In this document: positions 28,183-36,431 of the stretch, piece by piece
Numbering within the stretch: position 1 is the stretch's first letter
Layout of the letters: each line of letters opens with the position of its first letter
Assembly: GCA_038326325.1 (NCBI GenBank)
Contig: JBBQJW010000004.1
Span: 124,001 to 188,000 of the forward strand
Direction of reading: 5' to 3'
From: UBA10324 sp038326325
GTDB lineage: Bacteria; Bacteroidota; Bacteroidia; Chitinophagales; UBA10324
DNA length: 64,000 nucleotides
Translations under genes and position numbers: made by a program
Notes under the pieces: generated by a model
What the model was told of the DNA's origin: nothing
Database searches by the model: none
Seen by the model: only the letters and a program-made list of their open reading frames with translations

Positions 28183-28923
28183 TTAAAATTTAAATGATAA
28201 TCCGAATTGAGAAGGAGTATGAAAATTTCCTGTTTTAGTTCCTGGGATAAAAGTAAGTTTTGGTTCTTCAATAAAAACCGGTCGAACAATTTTGCTGAAT
28301 TGAATTTGATGGTCTGCGTTCCAATACAATAAAAATAAAGTAGTAATCATAAGACCAACATAACAGCCATTTACAGTTGTTACATTACGATTATACTTTC
28401 TTCTATATTTTTCAAAAGAGTTGCGCGCTGAATCAATGGCAGATGGACTCACAACTGAATTATAAATGCTTGATTGATGTAGTGCAAAGCCGGAATTTTT
28501 TTTCGCTTGTCCTTTTGCGATAGTAGCCGTTGAAGTAAAAAAAGCGATCTCAGGAATAAATGAAAGTTTGGGTAGTATCACCAACTTGAATACACTGTTT
28601 TGATATTTTTTCATTTTTTCATTCAGAAAATCTCTGTACTCATCTGAATACCTGAGAAATATTCTCAAAGTGATTAGAGAGTCTCTGATAATTTCAACAG
28701 TTGTGTCAACTAAATCATGCATGGGCGACCATATTTTTATTTCGTGTTTTCCCGAATTCAAAATCTGCATTGACGGAACTCCATAAAAAACACTATCGTC
28801 AATTTGAACTATGCTTTCAAAAGGTAAAATTGTGAAGACAATTTTTCCACCATCTGTTTGTTGCGCACTGGAATGACCGAACAATAAAGTAAAAATGAAA
28901 ATCGAAGAAATTATTTTAACCAT
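28183..28923 (-). CDS. Secreted PEGA-like domain protein
   Basis: This 246-residue protein has a signal peptide (cleavage near SSAQ, residue 20). Residues about 25-95 follow a PEGA-type pattern: VQIDDSVFYGVPSMQILNSG followed by HEIKIWSPMHDLVDTTVEI. Then come a helical region, one hydrophobic segment (about 187-203, YVGLMITTLFLLYW) and a C-terminus ending in Phe after FHTPSQFGLSFKF, as in some outer-membrane proteins. The specific function is unknown. Confidence 0.65.
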   Translation of the reverse strand: MVKIISSIFIFTLLFGHSSAQQTDGGKIVFTILPFESIVQIDDSVFYGVPSMQILNSGKHEIKIWSPMHDLVDTTVEIIRDSLITLRIFLRYSDEYRDFLNEKMKKYQNSVFKLVILPKLSFIPEIAFFTSTATIAKGQAKKNSGFALHQSSIYNSVVSPSAIDSARNSFEKYRRKYNRNVTTVNGCYVGLMITTLFLLYWNADHQIQFSKIVRPVFIEEPKLTFIPGTKTGNFHTPSQFGLSFKF

Positions 28924-28968
28924 AAAAATTAACTGAACGAATATAAAATTATCGGAAGAATAATTTTC

Positions 28969-30138
28969 TCAATACTCAAACTTCCCAAACTCAGATTCAA
29001 TGGTGAGTTTCGGTTGAGCGCTCGCTTCGCATCTTCCAATTATTTGCGCATCCACTCCGAATGATTTTGAGACGCTTATAATTTCATTCGCCGCTTCGGC
29101 TTTGCAATAAATTTCCATTCGTGTTCCCATATTGAAAACCTGATACATTTCGTTCCACGGTGTTTTTGATTCCTGTTGGATGAGTTTGAATACAGTTGGT
29201 GTCAGAAATAAATTATCCTTTATCACCTTCACAGATTTGTTGAAGTGCATTACTTTTTTCTGTCCGCCTCCGCTGTTGTGAACGATGCCGTGAATATTCG
29301 GGCGATGATTTTTTAACACTTCAAGAATAACCGGAGCGAATGTTCGTGTAGGTGAGAGTAATAATTTTCCCGTATTCAATTCTGAATCTTCAACTGTATC
29401 AGTGAGTCTTTTGCTTCCGGTAAAAACTATTTTGTGAGGAAGGTCTGTATCAAAACCTTCGGGATATTCTTCCGCGTAAAATTTATTCAGCACATCATGT
29501 CGCGCTGCTGTTAATCCATTACTGCCGATGCCGCTGTTAAATTCATCTTCATAGTTTGCTTTTCCTGAAGACGACAAACCAACAATCACATCGCCTGCTT
29601 GTAAATTAATTTCAATCACATCCCTGCGCTTCATTCGACACGCGATAGTTGAATCAACAGTTACTGTTCGAATCACATCGCCCATGTCGGCAGTTTCGCC
29701 GCCCATGTAAACAATGTCAACTCCGTGTTCTTTCATTTTGATGAAGAACTCGTGGTTGCCTTCGATTATCTGCTGTAACACTTCGCCGGGAATCAGATTC
29801 TTGTTCCGATTGATAACAGAAGAAAAAATAAAAGGACCGGTCGCGCCCACGCACAACAAATCATCAAGGTTCATCACGATGCTGTCCTGCGCGATTCCTT
29901 TCCAAACAGAAACATCTCCGGTTTCTTTCCAGTACATATAAGCGAGCGAAGATTTTGTTCCGGAACCATCAGCATGAAGGATGTTACAGTAATCTTCGTC
30001 ACCACCTAAAGCGTCAGCATAAATTTTACAAAACGCGTTCGGGAATAATCCCTTGTCGAGATTGCGAATGGCTGCATGTACATCTTCCTTGCTCGCACTT
30101 ACTCCGCGTTGAGAATATTTTAATTCGTTGTTTGCCAC
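28969..30138 (-). CDS. purM: Phosphoribosylformylglycinamidine cyclo-ligase
   Basis: This 389-residue AIR synthetase performs the fifth step of purine synthesis, closing the imidazole ring of FGAM using ATP. Seen motifs include the N-terminal RGVSASKEDVHAAI, HADGSGTKSSLAYMYW, ALGGDEDY, MNLDDLLCVGATGPF, MGGETADMGDV and IHGIVHNSGGGQKKV. This is the longer Bacteroidota form of PurM, with insertions relative to the E. coli enzyme. It is followed by no other pur gene here. A large inverted repeat separates it from leuS. Confidence 0.92.
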   Translation of the reverse strand: MANNELKYSQRGVSASKEDVHAAIRNLDKGLFPNAFCKIYADALGGDEDYCNILHADGSGTKSSLAYMYWKETGDVSVWKGIAQDSIVMNLDDLLCVGATGPFIFSSVINRNKNLIPGEVLQQIIEGNHEFFIKMKEHGVDIVYMGGETADMGDVIRTVTVDSTIACRMKRRDVIEINLQAGDVIVGLSSSGKANYEDEFNSGIGSNGLTAARHDVLNKFYAEEYPEGFDTDLPHKIVFTGSKRLTDTVEDSELNTGKLLLSPTRTFAPVILEVLKNHRPNIHGIVHNSGGGQKKVMHFNKSVKVIKDNLFLTPTVFKLIQQESKTPWNEMYQVFNMGTRMEIYCKAEAANEIISVSKSFGVDAQIIGRCEASAQPKLTIESEFGKFEY

Positions 30139-30150
30139 AATTTATTTTTT

Positions 30151-30217
30151 ACCGCAAAGTCGCTAAGACGCAAAGTTTTTTTTGAAACTATTCTTTGTGA
30201 CTTTGTGTCTTTGCGGT
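30151..30217. repeat. Long imperfect inverted repeat
   Basis: A 25-nt arm at 30151-30175 (starting ACCGCAAAG) is matched in inverted orientation at 30193-30217 (ending CTTTGCGGT), with about 20 of 25 positions pairing around an A/T loop. It fills the gap between the leuS stop and the purM start. It resembles short CGCAAAG-type repeats dispersed in Bacteroidota genomes. A related fragment (ACCGCAGAGGCACGGAG) is at 63626-63642. Confidence 0.7.
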
Positions 30218-30224
30218 TATTTTT

Positions 30225-33200
30225 TTACACTACTACATTTATCATTCTTCCTTTTATCACAATCACTTTTTTCGGTTGCTTGCCATCGAGAATTTTTTGA
30301 ATTGCATCAGTCGCTAAAATTTCTTTTTCTATTTCAAGAATTTCTTTGTCGAGCGGAAAAGTGATTTTGGTTTTTGTTTTTCCGTTTACCGCCACAGGAT
30401 ATTCAAAAGAATTTTCTACTAATAAATCTTCTCGCACTTTCGGAAAAGCCGCGGCGACAATGCTTCCTTCCTGTTTCATTTCTCTCCATAAAAACTCAGT
30501 GGTGAACGGAGCGAACGGAGAAAGTATCAGCAACAAATCTTTGAGCACTTCAGCTTTATGACATTTTAATTCGGTGAGCGTGTTCACGCAAATCATGAAG
30601 GAAGAAACAGAAGTATTGAACGAGAGTTTCTCCATATCGTCTTCTGTTTTCTTAATCGCCTTGTGAAGTATTTTTAATTCTTCCGTAGTTGCAGCTTCGG
30701 ATGTTACACTCCAGTTTCCATTGTCATCGTAAAATAATTTCCAGAGTTTCCGCAGGAAACGACTCACACCATCAATGCCTTTTGTATCCCACGGTTTACT
30801 CATTTCAATTGGACCTAAAAACATTTCATACATCCGGAAACAATCAGCGCCATATTTCGAAACCATGTCTTCAGGATTTACGACATTGTATTTCGACTTT
30901 GACATTTTTTCTACAATAGAAAAATTTTTAAAAACTGAAGAGCCTCCTGCTAATTTTTCAAAAGCAAATTCTCCATTCTGATATTTCCAATATCCACCCT
31001 CACAAGCGAAAACTGTGTTCTCATAATCCAATAAGAATTTTTTATCATGCCCATCAATATTTGCATTCAACTTATTAAATACTTTATACCAGTCAATAAA
31101 TTTTTTAAACTCTAATCCGCTTTCATCGTTTATAAATTCAACCGGAATATTTGAAGGAGTCAATATTTTCTCCGGTGGAATTATATTGTTTGCTTTTGCA
31201 AAGAGAACTTCGCCTGGAGTTGCGTTAATCTTAAAAATGTTTGGAAACAGCGCAATCATATCAGCGCTGTAAAAAATATGAGATTGATTTTTCATCTGGC
31301 ATAAAAGCAAAGTATCTCCGTGCTTGTAATAAATTCCATTTGTGATAGCCATCTTCTCTCCTAAATCTTCATCAGGTCCTTTGACAAAAGCAGCACCCCA
31401 CTTGCAAATTTTTTGTGAAACTCCCTGTATCATCCCTTGATTCACTAATCGCTTTGCAGGTTCATCGAAAGGAATTAATCCAAGGTCGAATAAAAATTTT
31501 GTCCAGAAGCGGAAGTAAAGCAAGTGACCGGTAGAATGTTCCGCACCACCAATGTAGAAGTCAATATTCTGCCAGTAGTTGATTGCATCTTTCGAAACAA
31601 AATCTTTTTCGTTATTCGGATCTTCGTAACGCAAAAAATACCAACTGCTTCCAGCCCAACCCGGCATGGTGGTCTGCTCGAAATTGTACTTGCCTTTGTA
31701 TTTCCAATTCGACGCTCTCGCTAAAGGCGGTTCACCATTTTCAGTCGGAAGATATTTATCAACTTCAGGGAGAAGAACAGGCAAATCTTTTTCATCAACC
31801 GTATTTGGAATTCCTTCTTCGTTGTAATAAATCGGAATGGGTTCGCCCCAATATCGTTGGCGACCAAAAATTGCATCTCGCTGTTTGAAATTTATTTTTC
31901 GTTTTCCGATTCCCAATTTTTCAATTTCATCAATCGATTTCTTTTTCGCATCAGCGGTTTTCAATCCATCTAAGAAAGACGAATTCACATTCACACCTTC
32001 TTCTTCAAATGCTTCTTTCGAAATATCTCCACCGGAAACCACCTCAATAATTTCGAGATTGAAATGTTTCGCAAAACCATAATCGCGACTATCGTGACCC
32101 GGAACTCCCATAACCGCTCCTGTTCCGTAACTGGCAAGCACATACTCGCCAATCCAAACCGGAATTTGTTTTCCACTGAAAGGATGAACAGCATAAGCGC
32201 CAGTAAAAACTCCTGTGATTTTTTTTACATCGGTCATGCGCTCGCGCTCACTGCGGTTCTTCGCGTAAGTAACATATTCTTCTACCGCTTTGCGCTGCGC
32301 GTCAGTTGTTATATGCGAAATCAATTCATGCTCCGGCGCGAGTGTTAAAAATGTTACACCGAAAATAGTGTCGGGGCGGGTGGTGAAAACTTCAATTGAA
32401 ATATTAATAGAAATCAAATCATCCGCGTCTGTTTCCCTCTCCTTCGGAGAAGGATTAAGGGTGAGGACTGAATCGCGTAATCGAAGCTCTGCACTAATTA
32501 TATCTAAAATTTTTTTTGTTTTCTTTAAAACATCTTCGTTCCAGAATCTTAAAACTTTATAGCCAAGTTCACTCAAAATTTTTGTTCGCGCCTCATCATA
32601 TTCTTTATTCGATTTATGATGCGCTCCATCTAATTCAACAATTAATCTTTTTTCAAGGCAAACAAAATCAACTACAAATTTTTCAATTAGATGTTGTCTC
32701 CTGAACTTGTCAACGAGTTTTCTATTTCTTATTTCTTCCCAAAGAAATTCTTCTGCTTCAGTTGGATTTCTTCTGTTCTCCTTTGCAAATTTTAAAAGAT
32801 GACTTGCAATGGTTGTGTCGCCTGATAAATAGCCGGGAGATTTTTCTTCATCGCTATTCTTTTCTTCCTCACCCCCTGCCCCTCTCCGAAGGAGAGTGGA
32901 GTGTGCTTCCGCAATTTTAAATTTCACACTCGCTCCTTCACTCTTTCCAATCCAGTTGCGTTGTGCTTCTTTAATAGAATCGCTCCACTCCAGATCATTC
33001 AGTCCCTGTAACAGTCTGTCCGCATAAGCAGTGATACGCAAACTCCATTGCTTCATTAATTTCCGCTCTACGAGATAACCACCTCGCTCACTCACTCCAT
33101 CTTTCACTTCATCATTCGCGAGTACAGTTCCCAATGCGGGACACCAGTTCACCCATGAATCAGCGATGTATGCGAGACGATAGTTGAGCAACACATCACT

Positions 33201-33788
33201 CTTTTGTTTCGCGGAAAAACTCTTCCAACCATCTGCCGAAAAAATTTCTGATTGGTCTGTTGCCGCGCTGATATTTTTATTTCCGTTCTTTTCAAACTCT
33301 GAAATGAGCGAATCAATTTTCTCAGCTTTGTTAGTTGAGTTGTTGTACCACGATTGAAATAACTGAATGAATATCCACTGCGTCCACTTATAAAATTTCG
33401 GATCGCTGGTTCGCACTTCACGAGTCCAGTCGAAAGAAAATCCCAACTGGTCCATCTGCCTTTTGAAAGTCGCAATGTTTTGTTCAGTAGTAATTACGGG
33501 ATGTTGCCCTGTTTGAATCGCATATTGTTCGGCGGGTAATCCGAACGAATCCATTCCCATCGGGTGTAACACATTGAAACCCTTCATGCGCTTGAAGCGT
33601 GCATATATATCACTCGCAATGTATCCAAGCGGATGCCCAACATGCAGACCTGCGCCACTCGGATATGGAAACATATCGAGCACATAAAATTTCGGCTTTC
33701 CGCTTTCGGCATTGCCAACGCGGTAAATATTTTTCTCTTTCCAGAAATTTTTAACCCGCTCTTCTATCTCGCTGAACCTGTATTCCAT
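30225..33788 (-). CDS. leuS: Leucine-tRNA ligase with in-frame DUF559 insertion
   Basis: This 1187-residue LeuRS is about 250 residues longer than typical Bacteroidota forms. The catalytic signatures are intact: HVGHPLG (about 50) and VEKMSKS (about 959). So is the CP1 editing domain: FTTRPDTIFGVTF, then YGTGAVMGVPGHDSRDYGF. Residues about 297-451 are an inserted DUF559 nuclease-like domain placed exactly where the chain enters the editing domain (between GASVKFKI and SIEVFTTRPD). A second enlarged, unrecognised segment (about 780-955) precedes KMSKS. Both ends of the gene are in frame, so a functional fused enzyme is likely. It is divergent from ftsX. Confidence 0.95.
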   Translation of the reverse strand: MEYRFSEIEERVKNFWKEKNIYRVGNAESGKPKFYVLDMFPYPSGAGLHVGHPLGYIASDIYARFKRMKGFNVLHPMGMDSFGLPAEQYAIQTGQHPVITTEQNIATFKRQMDQLGFSFDWTREVRTSDPKFYKWTQWIFIQLFQSWYNNSTNKAEKIDSLISEFEKNGNKNISAATDQSEIFSADGWKSFSAKQKSDVLLNYRLAYIADSWVNWCPALGTVLANDEVKDGVSERGGYLVERKLMKQWSLRITAYADRLLQGLNDLEWSDSIKEAQRNWIGKSEGASVKFKIAEAHSTLLRRGAGGEEEKNSDEEKSPGYLSGDTTIASHLLKFAKENRRNPTEAEEFLWEEIRNRKLVDKFRRQHLIEKFVVDFVCLEKRLIVELDGAHHKSNKEYDEARTKILSELGYKVLRFWNEDVLKKTKKILDIISAELRLRDSVLTLNPSPKERETDADDLISINISIEVFTTRPDTIFGVTFLTLAPEHELISHITTDAQRKAVEEYVTYAKNRSERERMTDVKKITGVFTGAYAVHPFSGKQIPVWIGEYVLASYGTGAVMGVPGHDSRDYGFAKHFNLEIIEVVSGGDISKEAFEEEGVNVNSSFLDGLKTADAKKKSIDEIEKLGIGKRKINFKQRDAIFGRQRYWGEPIPIYYNEEGIPNTVDEKDLPVLLPEVDKYLPTENGEPPLARASNWKYKGKYNFEQTTMPGWAGSSWYFLRYEDPNNEKDFVSKDAINYWQNIDFYIGGAEHSTGHLLYFRFWTKFLFDLGLIPFDEPAKRLVNQGMIQGVSQKICKWGAAFVKGPDEDLGEKMAITNGIYYKHGDTLLLCQMKNQSHIFYSADMIALFPNIFKINATPGEVLFAKANNIIPPEKILTPSNIPVEFINDESGLEFKKFIDWYKVFNKLNANIDGHDKKFLLDYENTVFACEGGYWKYQNGEFAFEKLAGGSSVFKNFSIVEKMSKSKYNVVNPEDMVSKYGADCFRMYEMFLGPIEMSKPWDTKGIDGVSRFLRKLWKLFYDDNGNWSVTSEAATTEELKILHKAIKKTEDDMEKLSFNTSVSSFMICVNTLTELKCHKAEVLKDLLLILSPFAPFTTEFLWREMKQEGSIVAAAFPKVREDLLVENSFEYPVAVNGKTKTKITFPLDKEILEIEKEILATDAIQKILDGKQPKKVIVIKGRMINVVV
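32435..32899 (-). mobile_element. 465-bp DUF559 nuclease element inside leuS
   Basis: The element is bounded by imperfect inverted repeats of 33-34 nt: 32435-32467 (starting CCCTCTCCTTCGGAGAAGG) and 32866-32899 (ending CTCTCCGAAGGAGAGTGG). Each contains its own CTCTCC-TTC-GGAGAG-type hairpin. Its length is exactly 155 codons, keeping leuS open. The encoded domain shows NPTEAEEFLW, KFRRQH, VDFV and VELDGAHH, the DUF559 (Vsr-like, PD-(D/E)xK) signature, then KVLRFWNEDV. It has no ATG of its own in the leuS frame, so it is expressed only as part of LeuRS unless a non-ATG start is used. Confidence 0.85.
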
Positions 33789-33915
33789 AATTGAATTGGC
33801 AAATTTAACAATGGAGCGAAAAGTGAAGCGAGAATCTGCAATTAATACCTCGCATGTGGATTACAGATTTTCTTCACCCGAATCATCGCAGGTGTGTTTT
33901 ATACTTTCGTCGCGC

Positions 33916-34788
33916 ATGGCAACAAGTAAAAACAAATCGAGAAGGCGATTTAAACCCACACATATATATAGCATCATCAGCACTGCATTGGTTTTGTTTG
34001 TAGCCGGAATCTTATTTCTGATTTTATTGCACGGAAGAAAAATGTCGGATTACCTGAAAGAAAATATTTTGTTCACAGTGATATTGAAAGATAATGTGAA
34101 AGATGAAGAAGGAAAAAAATTGCTTGCTGAATTAATTGCTCAACCTTATGTAAAGAGCGCCGCATACATTTCTAAAACAGAAGCGCAGGATATTTACATT
34201 GAAGAATTCGGTGACGATTACCGCGACATGCTCGATGCAAATCCATTGTTCTCCTCAATAGATGTGAAGATGAATGCTGATTACACGCAACCGGATAGTG
34301 TAACAGTCATCCAAAATAAATTGCAGGCAAATCCCGCGGTACAGGAATTTTATTATGAAAGCAAATTAGTTGAACTCGCCAACCGTAATTTTAAAACCAT
34401 CAGTTATATAATTATTGCCTTGAGTTTGCTGCTTGCATTTGTCGCGTTTACATTGATTGATTCAACAATTCGATTAGCCATGTATTCGCAGCGATTCTTA
34501 TTGAGGAGTATGCAATTGGTTGGTGCTACAAATTCTTTTATCAGAAAACCATTTTTAATTAAAGGATTATTGAATGGTTTTATCAGTGGAATAATTGCAG
34601 TTGCGTTATTAATCACTATGTTGAATTTAATGTTGAATGTGCTTCCTGATTTACAGGCGCTTCAGGATTTTAATCTGACTATTTTACTTTTTGCGGGGAT
34701 CGTTTTTCTCGGAATGCTATTTACAATCGGAAGCAGTTTTCTAGTAGTAAATAAATATCTGAAAATGCACCTTGATGAATTGTATTAG
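33916..34788 (+). CDS. ftsX: Cell division permease-like protein FtsX
   Basis: This 290-residue protein has the FtsX layout: a short basic cytoplasmic N-terminus, TM1 (about 20-40), a periplasmic domain, then three C-terminal TM segments (about 155-177, 205-230 and 250-270). FtsX partners the ATPase FtsE in control of peptidoglycan hydrolases at division. Typical features are NILFTVILKDN after TM1 and RSMQLVGATNSFIRKPFLIKGL between TMs. I start at the ATG at 33916 (MATSKNKSRRRFK). The frame extends to 33796, but those residues overlap the leuS promoter region. A TACTTTCG box sits at 33902-33909, almost at the start codon. Confidence 0.88.
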   Translation: MATSKNKSRRRFKPTHIYSIISTALVLFVAGILFLILLHGRKMSDYLKENILFTVILKDNVKDEEGKKLLAELIAQPYVKSAAYISKTEAQDIYIEEFGDDYRDMLDANPLFSSIDVKMNADYTQPDSVTVIQNKLQANPAVQEFYYESKLVELANRNFKTISYIIIALSLLLAFVAFTLIDSTIRLAMYSQRFLLRSMQLVGATNSFIRKPFLIKGLLNGFISGIIAVALLITMLNLMLNVLPDLQALQDFNLTILLFAGIVFLGMLFTIGSSFLVVNKYLKMHLDELY

Positions 34789-34878
34789 TGAATGTTGAAT
34801 GGTTAATTATGAATTTCAAAAAAAATCTTTTACCGAATTCGGATTATAAATTACTTTCGGCATCGCGAAAAAATAATT

Positions 34879-35142
34879 ATGGCAACCACTAAAGACCTTT
34901 CAAAAAAAACAACTAACGAAAAAGTTGAATTTCTTTTTAAGAAAGAAAACTACATACTTATAATAACAGGAGTTGTTGTTTTGATTGTTGGATATTTGTT
35001 AATGTCGGGTGGAGCTCAAAAACCAAATGAATATAATTACGACGAAATTTATAGTTTCAGAAGAGTAACTCTTGCTCCGATTGTAGTTATCATCGGATAT
35101 GTGATTGTTATCTTCGGAATTTTACGCAAACCGAAGGAGTAA
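34879..35142 (+). CDS. DUF3098 small membrane protein
   Basis: This 87-residue protein has two TM segments (about 27-45 and 65-82). The motif LFKKENYILIITGVVVLIVGYLLMSGG followed by YSFRRVTLAPIVVIIGY is that of DUF3098. In many Bacteroidota this gene follows ftsX, often with undecaprenyl-diphosphatase next, which is missing here. A role in division or the cell wall is inferred from context only. A TACTTTCG box lies at 34852-34859. Confidence 0.8.
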   Translation: MATTKDLSKKTTNEKVEFLFKKENYILIITGVVVLIVGYLLMSGGAQKPNEYNYDEIYSFRRVTLAPIVVIIGYVIVIFGILRKPKE

Positions 35143-35211
35143 GACTTTATCTTTATTGTTACCTCATGAAGGTTTTTTTATTTAATTTCACAGCTCATTA
35201 AGTTAAAGAAA

Positions 35212-35580
35212 ATGAAAACCGAGTTTATTAACGGTCATTTAAAGGCAAAATCTAATTTTGATTTTGGAGATGAAATTATTTCATCTCCAAATTTTAAGTT
35301 GAAGCATATTGAGCAATTACTGGTTGAAGCCGAAACAACAGGCGATAACGAAATCAGTATTAAAGCAGTTATTCCTTTCGAGGGGAAATTAATTATCAGC
35401 CGTTCGGAAGAAAAAAATGCATTGCCTCTTATATCAGCTCAGGTTAACAAAGGATTTTTTATTACCACAATTCCGGTTTCAATGCACGATGAAACTGAAG
35501 AACTTGAATGCGTACTTATCTCGACTGAGAATACACTAAAAGTAAAGGTTGAGCTAAAGCAGGAAGAAGCTCAATTATAA
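35212..35580 (+). CDS. Small soluble protein of unknown function
   Basis: This 122-residue protein has no signal peptide or TM segment. It is acidic with alternating hydrophobic residues (ISIKAVIPFEGKLIISRS, FFITTIPVSMHDETEELECVLIST), suggesting a single beta-sandwich. I do not recognise a family. It lies 69 bp after DUF3098 and may share its transcript. Confidence 0.6.
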   Translation: MKTEFINGHLKAKSNFDFGDEIISSPNFKLKHIEQLLVEAETTGDNEISIKAVIPFEGKLIISRSEEKNALPLISAQVNKGFFITTIPVSMHDETEELECVLISTENTLKVKVELKQEEAQL

Positions 35581-35591
35581 AAAAATCGAAA

Positions 35592-36347
35592 TTATTTTTT
35601 GGGGGTTGGTTGAGTCTGCTCAGGAGTTTTTACCTTTTTCAAATCTTCAATATTCCCTTTTGCCAAAACAAAATCAGGCATAACTGCTAACGATTCGTTA
35701 AATAACTTTTCGGCATTTACATTATCGTTCAACTGTTTTGCAATCACTCCTTTTATATTGAGTGCAGCAGCTTTGTAAGGAACTTTCTGGTTGTAACCCT
35801 GGCCAACATTAATATCAATTTGTTCTTTTTCCGAACTTGGGTCCTGCACAAGCAAATCAATATTTGCAGAACATTCACCTAAGCGAGCAAGAGAATACTG
35901 TAACACTATAATCTGATACAGGTGATAAAGGTTTTTAGTTTTCGGATACAGCTTTTCATAATATTCCAAAGATTCCTTTGCGTCGCCTAATGATTGGAGT
36001 GAAATTGCAACTAACTCAGTGAGTCGTGTATTATCGGGTTGTTTTTCTAATAATTGTTTTCCGATGTAAACAGCTTGCGCATATGAACCGCGCATGAGAA
36101 ATAAACTTGCAAGTGTATCCTTCCAGGCAACACTTGATGTATCAACTGCCAGAATCTGATAAACAGAATTTGTAGCTGATACCATGTCATTATACTTCAT
36201 TGCCAAATGATAAGTCTTTTGAAAGAAGTCAGTATCAGGTGAAGTTGTTTCAGAAGGTGTAACAGGTATTGTTGTCTTTGTTCCTTTTTGTGCGAAAGAA
36301 TTTTCGGTTACACAAAAGCAAAGCAGAAGAATTAAAAAATTTTTCAT
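35592..36347 (-). CDS. Secreted TPR protein
   Basis: This 251-residue protein has a signal peptide (cleavage near SFAQK, residue 20) and a chain of tetratricopeptide-like helices from about 40 to 240, for example SYAQAVYIGKQLLEKQPDN, SLGDAKESLEYYEKLYPK and VNAEKLFNESLAVMPDFVLAKG. It is likely a periplasmic protein-protein interaction module. It sits upstream-adjacent to none of its own partners, but is co-directional with the TonB receptor 85 bp away. Confidence 0.75.
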   Translation of the reverse strand: MKNFLILLLCFCVTENSFAQKGTKTTIPVTPSETTSPDTDFFQKTYHLAMKYNDMVSATNSVYQILAVDTSSVAWKDTLASLFLMRGSYAQAVYIGKQLLEKQPDNTRLTELVAISLQSLGDAKESLEYYEKLYPKTKNLYHLYQIIVLQYSLARLGECSANIDLLVQDPSSEKEQIDINVGQGYNQKVPYKAAALNIKGVIAKQLNDNVNAEKLFNESLAVMPDFVLAKGNIEDLKKVKTPEQTQPTPKK

Positions 36348-36431
36348 GATTATTGGTTGGAGAAATAATTTTCTATTTCAGAATTTAACAGTGCAAGAAT
36401 CGGTAATTCCAATTTAATAAATCAAAAAAAA

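Noticed and set aside
32290..32562. Plus-strand frame across the left end of the leuS element
   Set aside because: It is the antisense shadow of leuS with no recognisable protein.
30225..33788. Intein in leuS
   Set aside because: No splice-junction Cys/Ser or His-Asn motif at the borders; the ends are inverted repeats and the inserted fold is DUF559, not Hint.
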